A stretch of 9,430 bases of DNA, taken from Eutrophocola sp965661105. Lineage in GTDB: Bacteria > Pseudomonadota > Gammaproteobacteria > Pseudomonadales > Pseudohongiellaceae. The notes under the pieces were generated by a model. It did not search any database. It worked only from the letters and a program-made list of their open reading frames with translations, and had not been told where the DNA came from. Location of the stretch: NCBI GenBank assembly GCA_965661105.1, contig CBFICR010000098.1, positions 1 to 9,430 of the forward strand, given 5' to 3'. Below, piece by piece: positions 1-5,615 of this stretch. The stretch's first letter is position 1. The number at the start of each line of letters is the position of its first letter. A program made the position numbers and the translations under genes.

Positions 1-44
1 GCCTGATATAACACAATAACTCTGATTTTGCGTGTTGACCCACT

Positions 45-1424
45 CTACATACCTGGAAAGCCTCCACCAGGCGGCTTCATTCCACCCCCAAGGCCACCCA
101 GGCCACGCATCATATTGGCCATACCGCCGCCTTTCATTTTTTTCATTACCTTTTGCATCTGCTTATGCTGCTTGAGCAAACGGTTCAGATCCTGAATGGA
201 AGAGCCTGAGCCCATAGTAATTCGACGCTTTCTTGAGCCATTGAGCAATTCCGGCCGACGCCTTTCCTTGAGTGTCATTGAATTAATTATAGCTTCCATG
301 CGGGCGAAGGACTTCTCATCCACCATGCCGGCAGCCGATTTCTGGGCACTACTCAGGCCGGGCATTTTATCCAGCATATTGGCCATTCCCCCCATATTCT
401 GCATTTGTTGCAGCTGTTCCTTGAAATCCTGAAGATCAAAGCGCTGTCCGCGCTTGATCTTTCTGGCCAGACGTTCGGCCTTTTCCTTATCAACTTTCTT
501 TTCCACATCCTCAATCAGGGACAGGACATCGCCCATGCCAAGGATTCGTGAAGCAACCCGGTCCGGGTGAAAGGCTTCAAGGCCATCTATTTTTTCACCT
601 ATACCCATGAACTTGATGGGCTTGCCTGTTATATGTCTTACTGACAGCGCAGCACCGCCCCTGGCATCACCATCTGCCTTGGTCAGGATCACACCGGTCA
701 AAGGCAAGGCATCATTAAAAGCCTTCGCCGTATTGGCCGCATCCTGACCGGTCATGGCATCCACCACAAACAGGGTTTCAACAGGGTTGGTGGCGGCATG
801 CAAGGACTTGATTTCTGACATCATCTCTTCATCAACTGCCAGACGTCCTGCAGTATCGATGAACAGCACATCAACAAACTGCTTTTTAGCTTCGGCGATT
901 GCCTGCCTTGCGATGTCTTCAGGTTTCTGTGAAAGATCACTGGGAAAGAAGCTCACCCCTACTTCCGCCGCCAGCGTTTCCAGCTGCTTGATAGCTGCCG
1001 GCCGATAGACGTCTGCACTGGCCACCATGACGGTTTTTTTCTGGGTATTCTTTAACCACAGCGACAGTTTGGCGACCGTTGTGGTCTTACCAGCACCCTG
1101 CAAACCTGCCATCAGAATAACAGCGGGGGGAGTGGCGCTCAGGTTAAGCGCCTCGTTGGAATCTCCCATCAAGGCCTGAAGCTCGGCCTGTACTATCTTG
1201 AGGAAAGCTTGCCCGGGAGTCAGGCTTTTGCTGACCTCCTGGCCAACGGCCCTGAATTTGACCTTATCAACAAACTCCTGAACGACGGGTAGCGCGACAT
1301 CCGCCTCCAGCAATGCACGTCTGACTTCACGCAAACTATCCTGAATATTTTCTTCAGTGAGCTTGGCTTTGCCCGTAATCGAGCGCAGGGTTTGTGAAAG
1401 GCGATCAGTTAAATTTTCAAACAT
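45..1424 (-). CDS. ffh: Signal recognition particle protein Ffh (SRP54 GTPase)
   Basis: Protein core of the bacterial signal recognition particle. It binds 4.5S RNA and the signal sequences of nascent inner-membrane proteins, and docks with FtsY at the membrane in a GTP-dependent way. From the Met at 1424 the product is 459 residues, close to the 453 of E. coli Ffh. The N domain is about residues 1-90. The G domain shows GLQGAGKTTT (107-116), DTAGRL (190-195) and TKADGDARGG (248-257). The M domain (about 330-435) has the RNA-binding stretch MTLKERRRPELL..SRKRRI (383-402), and the tail is Met/Gly-rich (434-459). The frame opens nine codons further upstream at 1451, but MFENLTDRLS is the family's usual N-terminus, so I chose 1424. 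Only a weak GGA lies ahead of it. The gene is divergent from ypjD. Its left neighbour lies outside the window; in related bacteria it is often rpsP. Confidence 0.98.
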   Translation of the reverse strand: MFENLTDRLSQTLRSITGKAKLTEENIQDSLREVRRALLEADVALPVVQEFVDKVKFRAVGQEVSKSLTPGQAFLKIVQAELQALMGDSNEALNLSATPPAVILMAGLQGAGKTTTVAKLSLWLKNTQKKTVMVASADVYRPAAIKQLETLAAEVGVSFFPSDLSQKPEDIARQAIAEAKKQFVDVLFIDTAGRLAVDEEMMSEIKSLHAATNPVETLFVVDAMTGQDAANTAKAFNDALPLTGVILTKADGDARGGAALSVRHITGKPIKFMGIGEKIDGLEAFHPDRVASRILGMGDVLSLIEDVEKKVDKEKAERLARKIKRGQRFDLQDFKEQLQQMQNMGGMANMLDKMPGLSSAQKSAAGMVDEKSFARMEAIINSMTLKERRRPELLNGSRKRRITMGSGSSIQDLNRLLKQHKQMQKVMKKMKGGGMANMMRGLGGLGGGMKPPGGGFPGM

Positions 1425-1623
1425 CGAGGATCCAACCAGGTAATGTGTCATTGTCCAGTACGTTAATTCGCCATTCTACAAAATCAGGAACCAGGAACAC
1501 AGGGCTAATTAACAATATCCTTGTAGTTGACACTTGATAGTCGACTCTTGCTGGTTGACACAACAAATCCATATCCGGAAAAAGGGCTTCAATGGATGGC
1601 GCACATGTGAGAGACTTTCCGCC
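1424..1623. promoter_or_regulatory. Divergent intergenic region between ffh and ypjD
   Basis: This roughly 200-base spacer must hold the start signals for ffh (leftward) and probably for the ypjD-corB-Nudix-fdhD run (rightward). On the minus strand, TAGAAT (plus-strand 1473-1478) matches a sigma-70 -10 box at five of six positions, but I find no convincing -35 at 16-18 bases. On the plus strand, TTGACA, the exact -35 consensus, occurs twice (1527-1532 and 1555-1560), each inside the 8-mer GTTGACAC. Neither copy has a good -10 at standard spacing. The promoters are therefore not fixed by sequence alone. The plus frame stays open upstream of 1624 back to 1534, but that extension lacks family similarity. 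Confidence 0.4.
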
Positions 1624-2424
1624 ATGTTAAGCACCAGCATCAGTATCATAGCTGTCATTAGTTATGCTCTGGGTTTCCTCTTTCAGCGTCAAAACCTAAA
1701 CAGCGGCCTCCCTGAGCGAAAAAAATTATTTGTCAGCAGCTTTATTGCCGTCACTGCCCACCTGGCAGTGATTGTGCTCATTACGCTGCGCCCGGATGGG
1801 CTCGACCTTGGCTTCTTCAAGGTAGCCTCCTTAATTAGCTGGGTAATTGTCGTTGCCGTTTTAATTAGCAGCTGGCAAAAACCGCTGGAAAACCTTTTCC
1901 TTACTCTCTTTCCACTGGCCATATTGTGTCTCCTGGCTTCGGTTTTCATCCCTGGCAACTATGTACCGCAATCCGGATACAGCCCGGGGGTAGCCTTGCA
2001 TATACTGCTGGGTATATTGTCAGTGAGCATCATCACCATCGCAGCATTTCAGGCATTGCTACTCTCGTTTCTCAACAGACTATTGAAACAAAAGCAGTCG
2101 TTTGCCCTGGTGAGTCATTTGCCGCCCCTGGAAACCATGGAAGTTTTGCTATTTGAAATGCTCTGGTTCGGACTCTTGTTGCTGACCGGCGTTTTAATTA
2201 CTGGCGTGCTGTTCATGGATGACTTTTTTGGCCAGCATCTGGGTCACAAGGCCATACTTTCAACAATTTCCTGGGTCGTTTTCTCTATATTATTGTGGGG
2301 AAGACATCAACTGGGCTGGCGTGGAAAGACGGCTAATCGCTGGATACTCACCGGCTTTGCCTTTCTTATACTGGCCTATTTCGGCAGCAAGTTCGTACTG
2401 GAAATTATCCTGGACCGTGTGTAA
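1624..2424 (+). CDS. ypjD: YpjD-like inner-membrane protein of the CcsA/HemX cytochrome c assembly superfamily
   Basis: Polytopic inner-membrane protein of 266 residues from this start (E. coli YpjD is about the same size). About eight hydrophobic segments are visible, roughly at 1-20, 38-56, 66-82, 92-109, 124-150, 178-198, 209-226 and 238-256. The region HKAILSTISWVVF..LLWGRHQLGWRG (208-234) is the family's characteristic ending, with its GWRG. The Trp-rich WWD haem-handling motif of true CcsA/CcmC/CcmF proteins is not present, so a role as a cytochrome c haem lyase should not be assumed; the family's function is not settled. I chose ATG 1624 because the first membrane segment starts there. 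The frame opens at 1534, but the extra 30 residues are polar and unlike the family. GAGAG about 11 bases ahead is a possible ribosome site. ffh-ypjD-corB order matches E. coli. Confidence 0.88.
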   Translation: MLSTSISIIAVISYALGFLFQRQNLNSGLPERKKLFVSSFIAVTAHLAVIVLITLRPDGLDLGFFKVASLISWVIVVAVLISSWQKPLENLFLTLFPLAILCLLASVFIPGNYVPQSGYSPGVALHILLGILSVSIITIAAFQALLLSFLNRLLKQKQSFALVSHLPPLETMEVLLFEMLWFGLLLLTGVLITGVLFMDDFFGQHLGHKAILSTISWVVFSILLWGRHQLGWRGKTANRWILTGFAFLILAYFGSKFVLEIILDRV

Positions 2425-2492
2425 TTTTTCTTATTCCTGAACATTACTGATCAATACTGACAGCCTAACCAAGATATAACAGAGACCCCCTT

Positions 2493-3788
2493 TTGCAAGA
2501 AACCTCACTTACCGTATTGCTGGGCATACTGATTTTCCTGATCCTTATGTCTGCCTATTTTTCCAGCTCTGAAACCGCGATGATGGCCCTGAACCGTTAT
2601 CGCCTGCGTCATCTGATAAAACACAACCATCGTGGCGCCATCAGGGCGGGAAAATTACTGGAAAAACCCGACCGTCTGATTGGCATCATTCTGATAGGTA
2701 ATAATCTGGTTAACTTTATCGCTGCTTCTGTGGGCACAGCCATCGCGGTTAGACTCTGGGGTAATCTGGGCTTTATTCTCGCGCCGGTTTTACTGACAAT
2801 AATTGTGCTAATTTTTGCTGAAGTAACACCAAAAACCATAGCCGCACTGTATCCGGAAAAAATCGCCTATCCTTCATCTGTACTGTTATTGTTATTACTG
2901 AAAGTCTGCTACCCGGCAGTATGGATGATAAATGCCGTGTCCAATGGCCTGGTCAAACTTTGCGGCCTCAGTGTTGAAGAAGATATGTCGCATCATCTCA
3001 CCAAGGAAGAATTACGCACCGTTCTTGATGAGAGCGGCGCCCTGATTCCAGTCAAACGTCACGGTATGTTGATGAATATTCTTGATCTTGAAAAAGCTAC
3101 AGTGACCGACATTATGGTGCCAAGAAACGAAGTGGTCGGGATAGATCTGGAAGATGATATAGAAGACATTCTCGATATCATTAGTCAAAGCTCCCATACC
3201 CTGCTTCCGGTTTTTCGCAAGGACCTTAACGAAGTCATAAGTTTCATGCATCTGAGAAATATTGCCCGCATGATTGGCGTAGAAGAGATTAACAAGGCCG
3301 AATTGATGCAGCTGACTGAAGAAGCATATTTCGTCCCGGAAACAACACCTCTGCATACCCAGCTGTTTAAATTCCAGAACAACAAACGACGCATGGCGAT
3401 GGTCGTTGATGAGTATGGCGATGTGCAGGGTATCGTAACTCTGCAGGATATCCTCGAGGAAATCGTCGGCAATTTCACGACTAACCTGTCTGAAGAAACC
3501 GATGATATTCATCCCCAGAATGATGGCACCTATCTTATTAATGGCACTGCTACCATCAGGGAGATAAACAAGGCGCTGGATTGGGACTTGCCGATAGACG
3601 GCCCCAAGACCCTGAACGGGCTACTGACAGAGTTGCTGGAAATCATTCCTGAAAAAAATGTATGTGTGCGCCTGCCGCTCCATTATGTTGAAATCCTTAA
3701 TGTTCAGGACAACGCCATAAAAACCGTAAAAATGTGGTCTCTGGAAAGTATCCAGGCCACACAGATCCAAAAATCCCTTTTTAGCTAA
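2493..3788 (+). CDS. corB: CorB/YfjD family membrane protein (DUF21-CBS pair-CorC_HlyC), divalent-cation transport related
   Basis: Inner-membrane protein of the CNNM/CorB family, associated with magnesium (and cobalt) efflux. Of its 431 residues, about 1-160 form the DUF21 membrane domain with SAYFSSSETAMMALNRYRLRH (20-40) and the AEVTPKT motif (109-115). The CBS pair lies about 205-325, including IMVPRNEVVGID and VVDEYGDVQGIVTLQDILEEIVG. The CorC_HlyC domain is about 338-415 (PQNDGTYLINGTA, ILNVQDNAIKTVK). The start is a TTG at 2493. An in-frame TAA at 2466 closes the frame upstream, and the first ATG (2547) would remove the first membrane helix. With TTG there are 19 residues ahead of SAYFS, close to the E. 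coli protein. AGAGA about 7 bases upstream is a weak ribosome site. It follows ypjD by 68 bases. Confidence 0.94.
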   Translation: MQETSLTVLLGILIFLILMSAYFSSSETAMMALNRYRLRHLIKHNHRGAIRAGKLLEKPDRLIGIILIGNNLVNFIAASVGTAIAVRLWGNLGFILAPVLLTIIVLIFAEVTPKTIAALYPEKIAYPSSVLLLLLLKVCYPAVWMINAVSNGLVKLCGLSVEEDMSHHLTKEELRTVLDESGALIPVKRHGMLMNILDLEKATVTDIMVPRNEVVGIDLEDDIEDILDIISQSSHTLLPVFRKDLNEVISFMHLRNIARMIGVEEINKAELMQLTEEAYFVPETTPLHTQLFKFQNNKRRMAMVVDEYGDVQGIVTLQDILEEIVGNFTTNLSEETDDIHPQNDGTYLINGTATIREINKALDWDLPIDGPKTLNGLLTELLEIIPEKNVCVRLPLHYVEILNVQDNAIKTVKMWSLESIQATQIQKSLFS

Positions 3789-3811
3789 AGTTATAAACTG
3801 ATCTTTTTATA

Positions 3812-4387
3812 ATGAAATATTGCCATACATGCAGCAGTGAATTAAGCATTAAAACGCCACCCAATGATGACCGTGAACGCTATGTTTGCGAAGCCTGTGG
3901 TGAAGTACATTATCAAAACCCCAACATTATCGTGTGTTCACTGCCCTGTTATGAAGACCGGGTATTATTATGTAAACGCTCAATAGAACCCCGCTATGGA
4001 CTGTGGACATTGCCGGGTGGCTTTATGGAAAACAATGAAACAACACACGAGGGCGCCTCTCGAGAAACTCTTGAGGAGGCTTGTGCCCGTATCAAGATAC
4101 ATGGTCTGTATACTTATTATTCCCTGCCTTACATCAACCAGGTACATCTGTTCTTTCGGGCCACCCTGCTTGATCTGGATTTTTCGGCAGGCGCCGAGAG
4201 CCTGGAAGTGGAACTGTTTAAGGAAAAAGATATTCCCTGGGATGAAATTGCTTTTCCAGCAGTGACCAATACACTGCAACACTATTATCGTGATCTATCG
4301 CAAAACAGTTTTCCTGTGCACTATGCCGACATATTTCTCACACAAGACAACCAGCGACTTATAGTCCCTCACGATAGCACCTTGTAA
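3812..4387 (+). CDS. Nudix hydrolase with N-terminal zinc ribbon (FAD/ADP-ribose pyrophosphatase-like)
   Basis: Hydrolase of nucleoside diphosphates linked to another moiety; 191 residues, predicted cytosolic. An N-terminal zinc ribbon uses C4-x2-C7 and C26-x2-C29 (the Nudix_N_2 type), followed by HYQNPNIIVC. The Nudix box is at 70-92: G70, E76, R84-E85 and E88-E89 fit GX5EX7REUXEEXGU, but the near-terminal Gly is Cys91. The surroundings (IEPRYGLWTLPGGFME; INQVHLFFRA; ESLEVELF...IPWDEIAFPAV) resemble plant NUDX23-type FAD/ADP-ribose pyrophosphatases as I recall them, so FAD or ADP-ribose is the likeliest substrate by inference. ATG 3812 is the only sensible start: an in-frame TAA lies at 3794 and the ribbon begins at residue 4. 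No Shine-Dalgarno-like sequence precedes it. The gene is 23 bases behind corB, so it is probably co-transcribed. Confidence 0.9.
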   Translation: MKYCHTCSSELSIKTPPNDDRERYVCEACGEVHYQNPNIIVCSLPCYEDRVLLCKRSIEPRYGLWTLPGGFMENNETTHEGASRETLEEACARIKIHGLYTYYSLPYINQVHLFFRATLLDLDFSAGAESLEVELFKEKDIPWDEIAFPAVTNTLQHYYRDLSQNSFPVHYADIFLTQDNQRLIVPHDSTL

Positions 4388-4447
4388 ATAGCCAGAAGAA
4401 AAGTCTTTACAGAAACCACTTATAAAATTCCTGACAGGATTTATCCA

Positions 4448-5278
4448 ATGACTGAACTTGAAAAACCCGATGCGACAACGTTGATTACAAAAGTCAGGGA
4501 TAACCACCGACAGGAAACCAAGGATATCGTTGCAGCAGAAGAGCCGCTGGAGATCCGGCTTGGTTATACAGACCCGCTAAAGGGGCGTGTGCACAAAAGC
4601 ATTTCCATCACGATGCGCACTCCCGGTGACGACATTAATCTGGCCTGCGGCTTCCTTTATAGTGAGAGCATCATTAGCGATATCGAAGAAATTTCCACAA
4701 TTGATGACAGAACAGATAATGTCATTCGCATTGAATTAAAGGAAGACAGAGTTTTTGATCTTAGTCGTATCGAAAGGCATTTCTATACGACATCGAGCTG
4801 CGGCGTATGCGGCAAGGCATCTCTGGAAGCCCTGAGCACCACCGGTTATGACGCGCTTCTGGACAATACCTTTTCAATCACCCACAACAACCTTTGTGGC
4901 ATTGGCGCCAGACTCAAGGAAAAACAAAGCCTGTTCCGGAAAACCGGCGGCTGTCATGCCACGGCAAGTTTTGATGTGCACGGGAACATTGTTGCCATCA
5001 CTGAAGATGTGGGTCGTCACAATGCCATGGATAAATTAATCGGAGGAATGCTGCGCGCAAGATTACTCCCCATGCAGGACATGGGAATCATTGTCAGTGG
5101 CCGGGCCAGCTTTGAACTTATGCAGAAAGCGCTTGTAGCAGGCTGCCCGATGCTGGTCGCTGTTGGTGCACCCTCTTCCCTGGCTATCGAGCTGGCCCAG
5201 GAATTCAATATCACCCTGATCGGATTTTTACGAAGTAACGGGTATAACATTTATCACAACCCTGCCGCCATTGTATAA
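4448..5278 (+). CDS. fdhD: Formate dehydrogenase accessory sulfurtransferase FdhD
   Basis: Transfers sulfur from the IscS persulfide to the molybdenum (bis-MGD) cofactor, which makes formate dehydrogenase active; cytosolic. At 276 residues it is the length of E. coli FdhD. Visible motifs are EEPLEIRL (31-38), the catalytic TTSSCGVCGK (114-123) with both cysteines (C118, C121), TGGCHATA (166-173), EDVGRHNAMDKLIGG (186-200), SGRASFELMQKA (217-228) and AVGAPSSLAIELAQ..TLIGFLRSNGYNIY near the end. AGGA at 4436-4439, eight bases ahead of ATG 4448, is a good ribosome site and fixes the start. It lies 60 bases after the Nudix gene in the same direction and is the last gene of the run. No formate dehydrogenase or molybdenum-cofactor gene is in the window, so its partner enzyme must be elsewhere. 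Confidence 0.97.
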   Translation: MTELEKPDATTLITKVRDNHRQETKDIVAAEEPLEIRLGYTDPLKGRVHKSISITMRTPGDDINLACGFLYSESIISDIEEISTIDDRTDNVIRIELKEDRVFDLSRIERHFYTTSSCGVCGKASLEALSTTGYDALLDNTFSITHNNLCGIGARLKEKQSLFRKTGGCHATASFDVHGNIVAITEDVGRHNAMDKLIGGMLRARLLPMQDMGIIVSGRASFELMQKALVAGCPMLVAVGAPSSLAIELAQEFNITLIGFLRSNGYNIYHNPAAIV

Positions 5279-5284
5279 ACCTTT

Positions 5285-5315
5285 AAACCCTTTATTTTTA
5301 TACGGGTATTTTTTT
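5285..5315 (+). terminator. Possible weak terminator after fdhD
   Basis: Just behind the fdhD stop, ACCC (5287-5290) can pair with GGGT (5304-5307) across a 13-base AT-rich loop, followed by seven T (5309-5315). The position and T-run suit an intrinsic terminator, but a 4-base-pair stem is too weak to be confident. It would end the ypjD-fdhD run. Confidence 0.3.
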
Positions 5316-5496
5316 CATAAAAAAGAGATAATATTTTCTTGCAATCCCCCTTCCAGAACGTACTATTGATTCGGGATTAGTGCTACAGGAACCAGTTGCC
5401 ACAGTATTTAGAATAATCCTCACTCCGCTTTGGAAAAGGATTTCTTACTACCAATGACTCTGTTTCCATGTGACTCCAACACGCACGCAGTCAGCT

Positions 5497-5529
5497 TTCA
5501 GGATTCGGCTGGTTACGCGTTCAGGATTC
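5497..5529 (+). repeat. Direct repeat TTCAGGATTC x2 (possible operator)
   Basis: The 10-mer TTCAGGATTC occurs exactly at 5497-5506 and again at 5520-5529. The repeat period is 23 bases, about two helical turns, so a protein could meet both copies on the same face of the DNA. The pair sits 87-119 bases ahead of the receptor start, upstream of the promoter-like AT-rich segment, where an activator would bind. That it is an operator is inference. Confidence 0.45.
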
Positions 5530-5564
5530 ATGGACATTTATGCCCAGCTCATCCCGAAGTAAAA

Positions 5565-5593
5565 GTTAGTACCAGTATAAAAATAAAACTAAC
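5565..5593 (+). promoter_or_regulatory. Candidate promoter/operator for the TonB-dependent receptor
   Basis: TATAAA (5576-5581) matches the sigma-70 -10 consensus at five of six positions and would give a leader of about 30 bases. No -35 resembling TTGACA lies 16-18 bases upstream, so the promoter would need an activator or another sigma factor. A perfect 6-base inverted repeat, GTTAGT (5565-5570) and ACTAAC (5588-5593), flanks the -10 with a 17-base gap. It could be a repressor site or chance in AT-rich DNA. Confidence 0.3.
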
Positions 5594-5615
5594 GTAAAAT
5601 AAAACAGGGGAAATT

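Larger units (their letters stand above)
5279..5615 (+). other. 337-base intergenic region upstream of the TonB-dependent receptor
   Basis: No gene is visible here on either strand. From left to right it holds the weak terminator candidate after fdhD, a mixed stretch with nothing I recognise (about 5330-5490), a 10-base direct repeat (5497-5529), an AT-rich promoter-like segment with a small inverted repeat (5565-5600), and a strong ribosome site AGGGGA (5606-5611), four bases before the receptor ATG at 5616. Base composition falls sharply to A/T over the last 40 bases, typical of a leader. I recognise no riboswitch or leader peptide. Confidence 0.6.

Noticed and set aside
1424..1451. Nine-codon N-terminal extension of ffh starting at 1451
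   Set aside because: The family starts with MFENLTDRLS, encoded from 1424. The extension (MTHYLVGSS) has no family counterpart and no good ribosome site.
1534..1623. Thirty-codon upstream extension of ypjD
   Set aside because: It is polar and unlike YpjD, and it overlaps the probable promoter region. Starting at 1624 gives the normal length and places the first membrane helix at the N-terminus.
3012..3512. 166-codon open frame on the minus strand inside corB
   Set aside because: It lies antisense to the well-supported CBS and linker part of corB and resembles no protein I know. It is a shadow of the real gene.
3791..3812. TATAAT overlapping the Nudix start as a promoter
   Set aside because: Transcription would begin inside the coding region. 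The AT-rich stretch is better explained as a translation start region with low structure.
4406..4426. TTTACA plus TATAAA as a private promoter for fdhD
   Set aside because: The boxes are separated by only nine bases, far from the 16-18 required, so co-transcription from upstream is simpler.
5330..5490. Possible small RNA or riboswitch upstream of the receptor
   Set aside because: I could not find a convincing set of paired stems or any known riboswitch core in this stretch.
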